Shown piece by piece: positions 30,267 through 37,786 of a stretch of DNA of 39,452 bases. Each line of letters begins with the position of its first letter. Position 1 is the stretch's first letter. The stretch covers positions 1-39,452 of the forward strand of contig NZ_LGEK01000044.1 of assembly GCF_001636615.1 (NCBI RefSeq). Direction: 5' to 3'. The notes below the pieces were generated by a model, which was given only the letters and a program-made list of their open reading frames with translations, did not search any database and had not been told where the DNA came from. The stretch comes from Mucilaginibacter sp. L294 (lineage in GTDB: Bacteria > Bacteroidota > Bacteroidia > Sphingobacteriales > Sphingobacteriaceae). The translations under genes and the position numbers were made by a program.

Positions 30267-30905
30267 TTAATATCCGGCAGTAAACCTCGCCTTAATAAAC
30301 TGGTTATTCTCCAATTCATTGAATATGGCTACGGCAAGGTCGGCAGTGCTGATATCGCTTTTACCTTCGGCTGTAAACACCGGGCTTTCGGTACCTAAAC
30401 GGAACTTGTTAGTACGTTCGCCGGGGTGCAGGTTAATGGCGGGGCTCACAAAGGTCCAATCTAATTCATCCTCTTTTCTAAGCTCGGTCAAATAATCACG
30501 TGCCGATGATGCGCCCGGGTAGTATTCTTTCGGGAACTGTGGCGAATCTACCAGTTGTTTGCCGTCAATAAATAAACTCCCTGCACCACCAATAGTAATA
30601 TAACGCTTTACACCGGCTTTTTTGGTAGCTTCCTGTATGTTCTTTGAACCCTTAAGGAAATCATTGTACAAGTTGGGGTTAGTCCAGCCTGCGTTAAATG
30701 AACTGATCACGGCATCATGCCCTGATAACGCCGAGGCAAGGGCGTCCACATCATTTACATCAGCCGATACGGCGGTTACACCTGCGGCTTTCTCTACCTT
30801 ATCGGTATTACGGGCAATGGCGGTAACCTCGTACCCGCGTAATACAGCTTCTTTTACTAATTCGGGGCCTACAAAACCTGTTGCTCCAATTATCGCTATT
30901 TTCAT
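30267..30905 (-). CDS. NAD(P)H-binding oxidoreductase (SDR atypical, NmrA/YwnB-like)
   Basis: The 212-residue product opens with MKIAIIGATGFVGPELVKEAV, the atypical SDR glycine motif for NADP, followed by IARNTDKVEKAAGV and VSADVNDVDALASAL. LSGHDAVISSFNAG is the conserved third strand, and KRYITIGGAGSLF and DWTFVSPAINLHPGERT end the core. It resembles the YwnB/NmrA-like proteins. The catalytic residues of classical SDRs are not all present, so it may act as a sensor, quinone reductase or epimerase. The gene is downstream of an Rrf2 regulator and has its own operator-like site 30923-30941, so it is the likely target of that regulator. Confidence 0.88.
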   Translation of the reverse strand: MKIAIIGATGFVGPELVKEAVLRGYEVTAIARNTDKVEKAAGVTAVSADVNDVDALASALSGHDAVISSFNAGWTNPNLYNDFLKGSKNIQEATKKAGVKRYITIGGAGSLFIDGKQLVDSPQFPKEYYPGASSARDYLTELRKEDELDWTFVSPAINLHPGERTNKFRLGTESPVFTAEGKSDISTADLAVAIFNELENNQFIKARFTAGY

Positions 30906-30922
30906 AATGTTGTTTGTTTATA

Positions 30923-30941
30923 TGTAATTAATTTTGTTACA
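30923..30941 (-). promoter_or_regulatory. Candidate Rrf2 operator before the oxidoreductase gene
   Basis: TGTAA at 30923-30927 and TTACA at 30937-30941 are separated by 9 nt. The same arms and spacing occur at 31373-31391 upstream of the Rrf2 gene. The match of both spacing and sequence supports a shared operator. The site is 17 nt upstream of the start codon. Confidence 0.6.
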
Positions 30942-30958
30942 GTTTTATATAAATTTTT

Positions 30959-31363
30959 TTAATCGAACTTTTTACAGAACCCGGCCAGGTTTGTTGTGCC
31001 AAGCTTATTCAGCATAGCCTGTTCAATCTCGTTATCCAGGTTTTTTAAATGATCGTTTATCTGCTTACCTATAGGGCATGCGGGGTTGGGCTGATTTTTG
31101 GCCTGCCCTAAAATATTGCCCTGTTTAACGGCCTGGTAAATGCTTGCAAGACTAATATCGGTAGCGGGTTTGCTTAATGTATAACCACCGTTTTTACCCT
31201 CGCGGCTTATTATAAGTTGATGTTTAATGAGGTTGCTCAGTTCCTTACGCACTAAAACAGGGTTCACGTTAATGCTGCCGGCCATGTAATCAGATGACAA
31301 GTAGTCATCGGCTGTACAAAGCAGGGTCATAATATGCATGGCTATAGGGAACCTTCCGTTCAT
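30959..31363 (-). CDS. Rrf2-family transcriptional regulator
   Basis: The 134-residue product has the Rrf2 winged helix: MNGRFPIAMHIMTLL, the recognition helix NVNPVLVRKELSNLIKHQL, and the wing ISREGKNGGYTLSKPATDISLASIY. The three cysteines do not show the close-spaced Cys cluster of IscR/NsrR-type proteins (one near residue 16, one in PACPIGK, one near the C-terminus), so it looks more like the YwnA-type members without a known cluster. It sits before an oxidoreductase gene with 53 nt between, and both have the same TGTAA-N9-TTACA site. Autoregulation and control of the neighbour are inferred from that. Confidence 0.9.
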   Translation of the reverse strand: MNGRFPIAMHIMTLLCTADDYLSSDYMAGSINVNPVLVRKELSNLIKHQLIISREGKNGGYTLSKPATDISLASIYQAVKQGNILGQAKNQPNPACPIGKQINDHLKNLDNEIEQAMLNKLGTTNLAGFCKKFD

Positions 31364-31372
31364 TTTTTTAAT

Positions 31373-31391
31373 TGTAATATTTTTTATTACA
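31373..31391 (-). promoter_or_regulatory. Candidate autoregulatory operator of the Rrf2 gene
   Basis: TGTAA (31373-31377) and TTACA (31387-31391) with a 9-nt spacer; the inner bases extend the symmetry to TGTAATA/TATTACA. It lies between the -7 box at 31395-31402 and the start codon, covering the likely transcription start, which fits repression. Confidence 0.65.
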
Positions 31392-31394
31392 GTA

Positions 31395-31402
31395 CAAATG
31401 TA
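31395..31402 (-). promoter_or_regulatory. -7 promoter element of the Rrf2 gene
   Basis: CAAATGTA on the plus strand is TACATTTG on the minus strand, an exact TAnnTTTG. It is next to the operator 31373-31391. Confidence 0.6.
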
Positions 31403-31460
31403 GCTATGTTTTCCGTTAAATCAAAAAACGCCATCATCTGTTTATAAATATGAGGGCGTG

Positions 31461-31494
31461 TTGACAAATCAACCCGGTATCATTTTTAAATTTG
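31461..31494 (+). promoter_or_regulatory. Promoter of the tandem universal stress protein gene
   Basis: TTG at 31461-31463 and TAAATTTG at 31487-31494 are 23 nt apart, within the range for this promoter class. The leader before the ATG at 31547 is about 48 nt. Confidence 0.5.
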
Positions 31495-31546
31495 CATGCA
31501 TTAACTTTTAGACCCTTTTGGTCAAAAGATATCTAATCTCGTCAAT

Positions 31547-32401
31547 ATGAAAACCTATCTCGTACCTGTCGATTTTTCTGACGCCGCTTTCAACGCCGCC
31601 GATTTCGCCGCCCAATTAAGCCATCAAAGTGATGTGAAAACCATCATCCTGATGAATGCTTATTACATATCCGCTTACGAAACCATGCTACCCAACCCGG
31701 ACATGGTAATGCTGCGACCGCAGGATATTGAAGAAAACTCGGCCGACCGTATCACCCAATTGGAAAAACTAAAGAAAAAGTTAGCTAAAAAAGTAAGGGA
31801 TGGAGTAGAGATAAAGGTGCGTTTAAACTTATCGCACCTGTTACGCGCCGTGGTGGATGTGGTGGCTGATGAAAAGGTTGATATGGTATTTTTAGGTAGT
31901 ATTGGTAACAGTACCGTACGCGAAGGTACCGTTGGCATAGGCGATCACGTGATCAAGGTATCAAAAGCGAGTTCTGCACCGGTTATGGTCGTTCCGCCTG
32001 ATTACCGGTACGGCTTAATTGATAACGCCGTTTTAGCCTGCGATTTTAAAAAGGTAAAAGAAAGCGTGCCGATGGGCATATTACACAAGTTATTGGGTAA
32101 GCAGGCTATTAAATTGGAAGTGGTAAACGTTGACGCGGCCGGCAAACACGCCGTTGCCGACCCCGAACAATTGGCAGAAGACAGCGCCTTGCATGATATG
32201 TTAAAAGCCTTCCATCCCAAATACTATTATATAAATAACCCGGATGTTATTACAGGGATACTTGATTTTGCAACAGCGCATAAGGCACAAATGGTAATTG
32301 CTTTGCCGCATACTTACAGCTTCCTGCAATCGTTATTGCATAACAGTATATCGCAGCAACTGGCAAAAAATTCAACGGTGCCTGTATTATTACTAAAATA
32401 A
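31547..32401 (+). CDS. Universal stress protein with two UspA domains
   Basis: The 284-residue product is two UspA folds in tandem. The first (residues 1-145) starts MKTYLVPVDFSDAAFNAADFA and contains LGSIGNSTVREGTVGIGDHVIK, a partial version of the ATP-binding G-2X-G-9X-G loop, and ends APVMVVPP. The second (about 155-284) starts NAVLACDFKKVKESV and ends HTYSFLQSLLHNSISQQLAKNSTVPVLLLK, without the glycine loop, so only the first may bind nucleotide. Cytoplasmic stress-response role is inferred from the family. The gene stands alone. Confidence 0.88.
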   Translation: MKTYLVPVDFSDAAFNAADFAAQLSHQSDVKTIILMNAYYISAYETMLPNPDMVMLRPQDIEENSADRITQLEKLKKKLAKKVRDGVEIKVRLNLSHLLRAVVDVVADEKVDMVFLGSIGNSTVREGTVGIGDHVIKVSKASSAPVMVVPPDYRYGLIDNAVLACDFKKVKESVPMGILHKLLGKQAIKLEVVNVDAAGKHAVADPEQLAEDSALHDMLKAFHPKYYYINNPDVITGILDFATAHKAQMVIALPHTYSFLQSLLHNSISQQLAKNSTVPVLLLK

Positions 32402-32493
32402 TGCGTTAAACGACAAATAATTGTACTAATAGTTGTTGTAGAAGCTGTTTTTACGTTAATTTGCCTGCATAATACCCGAACTAATAATAATTG

Positions 32494-33849
32494 ATGAAAG
32501 TACATTTTATAGCGATAGGTGGTAGCGCCATGCACAACCTGGCCATCGCTCTTCATAAAAAAGGATTTGAGGTTACCGGTTCAGACGATGTACTGTTTGA
32601 ACCATCGGCTTCGCGGCTGGCTAAGTACGGCATTTTACCTGCGCAGGAGGGATGGTATCCCGAGAAAATAACACCCGGACTTGATGCGGTGATATTGGGT
32701 ATGCATGCCCGTATTGATAATCCTGAATTACTTAAAGCGCAGGAACTGGGTATTAAAATATACTCTTACCCCGATTATATCTACGAGCAATCAAAAGATA
32801 AGTTACGGGTAGTTATTGGTGGCAGTCATGGTAAAACCACTATTACCAGTATGATACTGCATGTATTGCAGGAGGCCGGTAAAAAGTTTGATTACCTGGT
32901 AGGCGCACAGCTTGAAGGTTTTGAAACCATGGTTGGCCTTACACATGATGCACCGGTTATTATTATTGAGGGAGATGAATACCTGGCATCGCCGATTGAC
33001 AGGCGGCCGAAATTTCATATCTACAAAGCCGACATTGGTGTAATAAGCGGCATTGCGTGGGATCATATCAACGTGTTCCCAACTTTTGATAATTATATAG
33101 ATCAGTTTAAGATCTTTGCCGAAACCATACAGGCCGGCGGCAAGCTTATTTACAGCCAAACTGATGAGGTGCTGAATAAGATGGTTAATGGGCTTAATAT
33201 CGATATTGAGAAATTACCCTATACCTTGCCCGGTTATACCATTGAAAACGGTGTAACCAGTATACTGGCCGATGGTAAGAAGTATGAGCTGGAAGTATTT
33301 GGCCAGCATAATTTGCTGAACATGCAGGCGGCCCGTTTAGTATGCGAAGGCCTGGGTATTAACAGCGCCAATTTTTATCAATATATCACTACGTTTAAAG
33401 GCGCGGCCCGCAGGTTGGAAGTGGTTGGTAAAAATGATAACGCCACTATATTTAAAGATTTTGCGCACTCGCCATCAAAATTAACGGCTACTATTGATGC
33501 TGTTAAGGCGCAATTCCCTGACAGGAAACTGATTGCATGTATAGAGCTGCATACCTTTAGCAGCCTGAACAAGGATTTTTTAAATGAATATGCAGGCACA
33601 ATGGACAAAGCCGACGAGGCCATTGTGTTTATTGACCGCAAAACATTTGAACAAAAAAAGATTGAACCATACCCCGCCGAGGCCGTGAAAAATGCCTTTG
33701 CGAATAAGAATTTGCTGTTTTTTAACGAACCGGCAGAACTGCTGAAATACCTGGAAGCCCTTAACATCAGTAATAGTAATTTACTGATGATGAGCTCGGG
33801 CAATTTTGGCGGCATTAATTTAATAGGACTTAAAAATAATTTACTGTAA
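32494..33849 (+). CDS. mpl: Mpl-like UDP-N-acetylmuramate:peptide ligase
   Basis: Mpl joins UDP-MurNAc to the recycled tripeptide L-Ala-gamma-D-Glu-meso-DAP in peptidoglycan recycling. The start is set at the ATG at 32494 (451 residues); the preceding TTG adds only Met. The Rossmann N-terminus VHFIAIGGSAMHNLA (Mur ligase domain 1), the ATP loop GGSHGKTTITSMIL (about 112-125), the middle motif EGDEYLASPIDRRPKFHIYKAD and the C-terminal domain with ARRLEVVGKNDNATIFKDFAHSPSK are in order. A single protein of this size in Bacteroidetes could also act on a Mur-like substrate; Mpl is the closest by layout. It is followed by an XRE gene. Confidence 0.88.
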   Translation: MKVHFIAIGGSAMHNLAIALHKKGFEVTGSDDVLFEPSASRLAKYGILPAQEGWYPEKITPGLDAVILGMHARIDNPELLKAQELGIKIYSYPDYIYEQSKDKLRVVIGGSHGKTTITSMILHVLQEAGKKFDYLVGAQLEGFETMVGLTHDAPVIIIEGDEYLASPIDRRPKFHIYKADIGVISGIAWDHINVFPTFDNYIDQFKIFAETIQAGGKLIYSQTDEVLNKMVNGLNIDIEKLPYTLPGYTIENGVTSILADGKKYELEVFGQHNLLNMQAARLVCEGLGINSANFYQYITTFKGAARRLEVVGKNDNATIFKDFAHSPSKLTATIDAVKAQFPDRKLIACIELHTFSSLNKDFLNEYAGTMDKADEAIVFIDRKTFEQKKIEPYPAEAVKNAFANKNLLFFNEPAELLKYLEALNISNSNLLMMSSGNFGGINLIGLKNNLL

Positions 33850-33931
33850 AAAATATTGATTATTAGTTTGTTAATAAAAAAAATTGTAACTTTATTAACT
33901 ATTGAGAAACCTTACCTAATTAACTTTATAT

Positions 33932-34276
33932 ATGAAGACACTTGGAAAAAAGATCCGGTTATTACGTCATCAAAAAGGATGGAGCCAGGAAGAAGTTGCT
34001 AAACGTTTAGATATATCTATCCCTGCATTTTCTAAAATTGAAACCGGTATTACGGATATAAACCTTTCGCGCCTTGAGCAGATCGCTGTTTTGTTCGAAA
34101 TGTCTGTAGTTCAACTGCTTACCTATAATGAGGTAGAACAGGATCAGAAGATAGCCAGCGAACTGGAGAATGTTAACAAAAAGCTGATGGACCGCGAAAC
34201 TGAGGTTATTGACCTGCAGAAAAAGGTTATTGAGCTTTTTGAGGAATTACGCCACAAAAAATCTGCTACAGCATAA
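33932..34276 (+). CDS. XRE-family transcriptional regulator with C-terminal coiled coil
   Basis: The 114-residue product has a Cro/CI-type helix-turn-helix at residues 1-58 (KIRLLRHQKGWSQEEVAKRLDISIPAFSKIETGITDINLSRLEQIA). It continues as a highly charged helix (residues about 70-110: IASELENVNKKLMDRETEV, IDLQKKVIELFEELRHKK) that forms heptads and probably a dimerising coiled coil. Proteins of this size and layout are common in Bacteroidetes; their targets are not known. It is the last gene before a terminator shared with the convergent gene. Confidence 0.9.
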   Translation: MKTLGKKIRLLRHQKGWSQEEVAKRLDISIPAFSKIETGITDINLSRLEQIAVLFEMSVVQLLTYNEVEQDQKIASELENVNKKLMDRETEVIDLQKKVIELFEELRHKKSATA

Positions 34277-34318
34277 TATTTAACAAGCCCGGATAGTTTA
34301 TTCGGGCTTGTTAAATAT
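34276..34318. terminator. Bidirectional terminator that uses the end of a coding region
   Basis: A 16-nt arm at 34276-34291 (ATATTTAACAAGCCCG) is perfectly inverted at 34303-34318, with an 11-nt loop. The right arm encodes, on the minus strand, the final residues IFNKP of the GNAT-like protein; its stop codon is in the loop. The left arm starts at the last base of the XRE stop codon. Confidence 0.8.
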
Positions 34319-35428
34319 ATAACGCATTGTTAAATGTTTTTTGCCAAATGTTGCACCCACAGCGGTGTGTATGGCAAGCATTTTCTCATTAAAATCGCCC
34401 ACCCACGATAACTCAAGCTCATCATATTGCTTTAAGGGCAATACGTATGCTTTCAGTTTAATGAACAGGCACGATTCCAGCCCATGTTTTTGGAATTTTT
34501 GTTTGGTACCCATTACTATGGCCCGCATCCGCGATACGCCTTTCCACTTGCGGTACAGGAATATCAGTTTACCCCACAGGTTTAGCTTACCGTTAAGGGG
34601 TTTTATCATCTGGTTAGCATCGGGCAGCACCACGATGAATGATGCCGGCTCATTATCTATATAAGCAAACCATATCAGCTTTTCATCCATAATGGCCTTC
34701 ATCTTGTCAAAGCTTTCCAGTATGGTAGTGTGGTTTATCGGCACAAAATTTTCAAAATCCTGCCAGGCGTCGTTATAGATCGCTATAAAATCGGCTGCGA
34801 ACTGTTCTATCTGTGATGATTTAAAGTGCTTAAAAGTATAGCCCGGTTTTTGTATCACCCAGTTGGCAATTTTAGTAAACCGTTCTGAAAAAGGCTTGTG
34901 CACATCCAGGTGATTGGTGATCTGCTCGTACTGGGTTTTAAAACCATACCCCTCAAAAAAAGCTTTGTAATAAGGTGGGTTATAGTTCATGCCGTATGAT
35001 GGGGGCGTAAACCCCTCTACCAGTAAGCCCCAAAAGTTATCATTCTCGCCAAAGTTAATGGGGCCATCCATGGCCCGCATACCGTTTTGCTGCAACCAGT
35101 TTTTTGCCGTATCAAATAACATAAAAGCCGCTTCTTGATCATCAATACACTCAAAAAAGCCGCAGCCACCGGTGGGCTGCTCATAGTTGTATGCCTTTTT
35201 ATCATTAATGAAAGCGGCTATGCGGCCAATCAGGCGCCCTATATCGTCTTTTAAGACCCAGCGGGTTGCGTTGCCGTGTGTATGAAAATTGTTCTTAGCG
35301 GGATCAAAAACAGCTTCGATATCATTATCCAAAGGGCACACCCAATTCGTATCATCTTTGTAGATAATGCGGGCAACATCTAAAAAAGCTTTTTGATCAG
35401 TTTTGCTTTTTACTTCGGTAATGTTCAT
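34298..35428 (-). CDS. GNAT-like acyltransferase family protein
   Basis: The start is set at the ATG at 35428 (376 residues); a GTG one codon earlier is less likely. The layout is of a GNAT-fold protein: MNITEVKSKTDQKAFLDVARIIYKDD, then RWVLKDDIGRLIGRIAAFINDKKAY (the first GNAT strands with an acceptor-binding segment) and CGFFECIDDQEAAFMLFDTAKNWLQQNGM. The middle NFGENDNFWGLLVEGFTPPSYGMNYNPPYYKAFFEGYGFKTQYE is a typical GNAT-like tail. A second GNAT-like half follows (ELIWFAYIDNEPASFIVVLPDANQ, then GLESCLFIKLKAYVLP). This looks like a double-GNAT protein of the kind often annotated only as N-acetyltransferase. The substrate is unknown. Confidence 0.8.
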   Translation of the reverse strand: MNITEVKSKTDQKAFLDVARIIYKDDTNWVCPLDNDIEAVFDPAKNNFHTHGNATRWVLKDDIGRLIGRIAAFINDKKAYNYEQPTGGCGFFECIDDQEAAFMLFDTAKNWLQQNGMRAMDGPINFGENDNFWGLLVEGFTPPSYGMNYNPPYYKAFFEGYGFKTQYEQITNHLDVHKPFSERFTKIANWVIQKPGYTFKHFKSSQIEQFAADFIAIYNDAWQDFENFVPINHTTILESFDKMKAIMDEKLIWFAYIDNEPASFIVVLPDANQMIKPLNGKLNLWGKLIFLYRKWKGVSRMRAIVMGTKQKFQKHGLESCLFIKLKAYVLPLKQYDELELSWVGDFNEKMLAIHTAVGATFGKKHLTMRYIFNKPE

Positions 35429-35451
35429 CACAGGCGAGTAGGGGCTTATAT

Positions 35452-35483
35452 AAAAAAAAGCACCCTGCGTTTGCCGGATGCTT
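35452..35483 (-). terminator. Terminator of the acidic protein gene
   Basis: On the minus strand AAGCATCC (from 35483) pairs with GGGTGCTT (to 35458) using one G-U pair, followed by TTTTTTT. The same pairing fails on the plus strand, so it serves the minus-strand gene at 35512. Confidence 0.75.
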
Positions 35484-35511
35484 TGTAAATTATGCTGTAC
35501 AATTAAATAAA

Positions 35512-35709
35512 TTAATCGTCGTCTTCGTCGTCGTAAGGGTCGTACGAGTCAAAACCACCCAGGTCATCATCCAGGGGAATGTCCTCGTCAAAATCGTCGT
35601 CATCATCTTCAACCTTTTTGCCTGGTTTCGGATCATCATCAAAGTCGTCATCCTCTTCATCGCTGGTCTTTTTCGTAGAGGTGTTCAAAGGTTTTTTTGG
35701 AGTTGCCAT
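35512..35709 (-). CDS. Small, highly acidic low-complexity protein
   Basis: The 65-residue product starts MATPKKPLNTSTKKT and is then built of Asp/Glu blocks (DEEDDDFDDDP, DDDDDFDEDIPLDDD, DDEDDD) with Lys/Pro breaks. It has no signal peptide, membrane segment or known domain and should be disordered. Acidic tails of this type occur in RNA polymerase-associated or chaperone-like proteins, but nothing ties it to one. It has its own terminator and is transcribed away from scpB. Coding is supported by the clean ATG, stop and terminator. Confidence 0.65.
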   Translation of the reverse strand: MATPKKPLNTSTKKTSDEEDDDFDDDPKPGKKVEDDDDDFDEDIPLDDDLGGFDSYDPYDDEDDD

Positions 35710-35808
35710 TTTAATAAATGTTTATTCGTTAAAACTGATATCGGTTAACCTAATATTTTTGCCGTTAGTTTCGCTGCGCTATAATCAGCATTATTTACCA
35801 GTAAAAAT

Positions 35809-35840
35809 AATTAAAATCATTTTTAATTAAAATCATTTTT
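35809..35840. repeat. Tandem 16-bp direct repeat after scpB
   Basis: AATTAAAATCATTTTT occurs twice in direct tandem, at 35809-35824 and 35825-35840, immediately beyond the scpB stop. The T tracts on the minus strand would help termination. Confidence 0.7.
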
Positions 35841-35844
35841 CAAT

Positions 35845-36405
35845 TTATTCAGATTGTTCGCCAATAGCCGAGCTGTTATCCGTAATTTCTTTAAGCTGTG
35901 GCAGTTCCGCTATGTCGTTTATGCCAAAGTAATCCATAAAAAGGCCGCTTGTGCCATACAAAATGGGTTTACCCACACTTTCAGACTTCCCGGTAATGGC
36001 TATCAGCTCTTTTTCCAGCAGTTTTTGTATCGAGTAATCGCAGTTTACCCCGCGTATTTGCTCCACATCGGTTTTGGTAACAGGTTGTTTATAGGCAATA
36101 ATAGCCAGGGTCTCCAGCGCGGCCTGGCTCAGTTTTTTCTTGGAGCGTTGCAGTTGCAGTAAGCTTATAGCGGCGTGGTATTTCTTTTTGGTGAGGAACT
36201 GGTAACCGTTGTTGATCTTCACCACCTCAATAGCGAAGGCCTCATCCTGGTATTTTTGGGTGATGCTATCAATCTGTTTGGTAATCTCGTCGGCAGTGTA
36301 GTCGTGCTCAAAAGAGGCTTGCAGACAGTAGATGATCTCCTCGGTACGGATCCCTTGCTCTGATGCAAAAATAAGCGCCTCTATGTATTGCTCAATGTTT
36401 TCCAT
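35845..36405 (-). CDS. scpB: Segregation and condensation protein B
   Basis: ScpB is the winged-helix subunit of the SMC-ScpAB complex for chromosome segregation. The start is the ATG at 36405 (186 residues); the longer frame begins at a TTG inside the -7 box. The family motifs are present: NIEQYIEALIFASEQGI, EIVKINNGYQFLTKKKY, LSQAALETLAIIAYKQPVTKTDVEQIRGVNCDYSIQKLLEKELIAITGKSESVGKPILYGTSGLFMDYFGI. The C-terminal tail (TDNSSAIGEQSE) is short and probably flexible. scpA is not in the window. The gene has its own promoter at 36412-36419. Confidence 0.94.
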   Translation of the reverse strand: MENIEQYIEALIFASEQGIRTEEIIYCLQASFEHDYTADEITKQIDSITQKYQDEAFAIEVVKINNGYQFLTKKKYHAAISLLQLQRSKKKLSQAALETLAIIAYKQPVTKTDVEQIRGVNCDYSIQKLLEKELIAITGKSESVGKPILYGTSGLFMDYFGINDIAELPQLKEITDNSSAIGEQSE

Positions 36406-36411
36406 GAGGTG

Positions 36412-36419
36412 CAAATATA
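36412..36419 (-). promoter_or_regulatory. -7 promoter element of scpB
   Basis: CAAATATA on the plus strand is TATATTTG on the minus strand. It is 6 nt from the scpB ATG, so the mRNA is nearly leaderless. No clear -33 element is seen. Confidence 0.6.
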
Positions 36420-36456
36420 TAATTTTTCTGTATGCGCGATGTGGCGTAGGTTTTTC

Positions 36457-36510
36457 TCACGCAAAGACATGAAGCGTTATTTCTTATTGCGTCTTGGCGC
36501 CTTTGCGTGA
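36457..36510. repeat. Word-repeat inverted element (CTTTGCGTGA type)
   Basis: TCACGCAAAG at 36457-36466 is perfectly inverted as CTTTGCGTGA at 36501-36510. The words GCGTCTTGGCGCCTTTGCG repeat with variation between. The ending TGCGTGAAA is also found in a tandem repeat at 13836-13848. Confidence 0.65.
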
Positions 36511-36534
36511 AATTTTAATAATAATATATATTAC

Positions 36535-36613
36535 GGCGTTCCCTTCGGGCGGGTTATCCGCCATACTGCGCAGGCCTTAGTCACAGGCCAGTATCCGCTA
36601 CTATCCCTAACGC
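36535..36613. repeat. Structured element, family B, copy 2 (minus orientation)
   Basis: Read on the minus strand it starts GCGTTAGGGA and ends AACGCC, as copy 1 does at 24065-24145. The cores GCGGATACTGGCC, CTAAGGCCTG and GCAGTATGG are aligned. GGCGGATAACCCGCC gives a local hairpin. It lies between co-directional scpB and mqnC, and the gap has no gene. Confidence 0.7.
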
Positions 36614-36658
36614 GAACAGCTTGGTTTGCATAGCGTCTTGATTAATTCTAAACTCTCT

Positions 36659-37783
36659 TTAATAATCTATCACCTGCTCTTCAATCTCGGCGGGGATATC
36701 GCGCCAATCGTATTTCTGGGTACGCAGCTGTGGTTCAAAACCAGCTTCTTTAATAGAATCCTGGATGCCTTTTGCAGTGAAGCGGTGTGGCGCGCCTGCG
36801 GCAGATACCACGTTCTCTTCGATCATGATAGAGCCAAAATCATTAGCGCCGGCATGCAGGCAAAGCTGTGCTACCTGTTTACCAACCGTTAACCACGATG
36901 CCTGGATGTTTTTAATATTGGGCAGCATCATGCGGCTCAGGGCTATCATACGGATATATTCGTCGCCGGTAACGTTGTTGGTAATACCGCGTACCTTTCT
37001 TAGTAAAGTGCCATCATCCTGGAACGGCCATGGAATAAACGCCACAAAACCATGATGGCCTTCGGGTTTTTCTGATTGTACCTCGCGGATCCAAACCAGG
37101 TGTTCAAAACGTTCTTCAATGGTTTCGATATGGCCAAACATCATGGTGGCAGATGTAGGCAGGTTTAACTGGTGCGCCGCGCGCATTACGTCCAGCCATT
37201 CTTTACCGCCGCATTTACCTTTTGATATCAGGCGACGTACACGGTCGTTTAATATTTCGGCACCTGCGCCGGGTAATGAATCGAGGCCCGCTTCTTTCAT
37301 GGCCTTTAACACATCGTAATGGCTCATGCTTTCCAGCTTGGATACGTGCGCAATCTCCGGCGGACCTAATGAATGCAGTTTAAGCTTCGGATACAGCTGT
37401 TTCAGCTCGCGGAACAGGTCGGTATAAAACTGAAGGCCCAGATCGGGGTGGTGGCCGCCTTGTAATAAAAGCTGGTCGCCGCCATATTTAAAGGTTTCTT
37501 CAATCTTCTTTTTGTAGGTTTCAATATCGGTGATGTAAGCATCATCGTGCCCCGGGCGACGGAAGAAGTTACAGAACTTACAGTTGGCAATACAAACGTT
37601 GGTGGTGTTAACGTTCCTATCAATCTGCCAGGTAACTTTGCCATGCGGCACCTGAATTTTACGCAGTTCGTTGGCTACGTACATCAAATCGGCCGTAGAA
37701 GCATTGTTATAAAGGTAAACCCCTTCATCAATGCTCAAAAAATCAAAAGCTAAAGCACGCTGTAACAGTTCGGCTGTATTCAT
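36659..37783 (-). CDS. mqnC: Cyclic dehypoxanthine futalosine synthase
   Basis: MqnC is a radical SAM enzyme of the futalosine route to menaquinone. The start at 37783 gives 374 residues and is supported by a -7 box 3 nt upstream; 29 residues of the longer frame are upstream sequence. The radical SAM cluster motif CIANCKFCNF (CxxxCxxC) is present, with VTWQIDRNVNTTNVC before it. LLLQGGHHPDLGLQFY, GLDSLPGAGAEILNDRVRR, SATMMFGHIETIEERF and the C-terminal NDFGSIMIEENVVSAAG match MqnC rather than MqnE. Other men/mqn genes are not in the window. Confidence 0.9.
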   Translation of the reverse strand: MNTAELLQRALAFDFLSIDEGVYLYNNASTADLMYVANELRKIQVPHGKVTWQIDRNVNTTNVCIANCKFCNFFRRPGHDDAYITDIETYKKKIEETFKYGGDQLLLQGGHHPDLGLQFYTDLFRELKQLYPKLKLHSLGPPEIAHVSKLESMSHYDVLKAMKEAGLDSLPGAGAEILNDRVRRLISKGKCGGKEWLDVMRAAHQLNLPTSATMMFGHIETIEERFEHLVWIREVQSEKPEGHHGFVAFIPWPFQDDGTLLRKVRGITNNVTGDEYIRMIALSRMMLPNIKNIQASWLTVGKQVAQLCLHAGANDFGSIMIEENVVSAAGAPHRFTAKGIQDSIKEAGFEPQLRTQKYDWRDIPAEIEEQVIDY

Positions 37784-37786
37784 ATA

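Noticed and set aside
36626..36892. Plus-strand reading frame at the end of mqnC
   Set aside because: Shadow of the mqnC C-terminal coding region.
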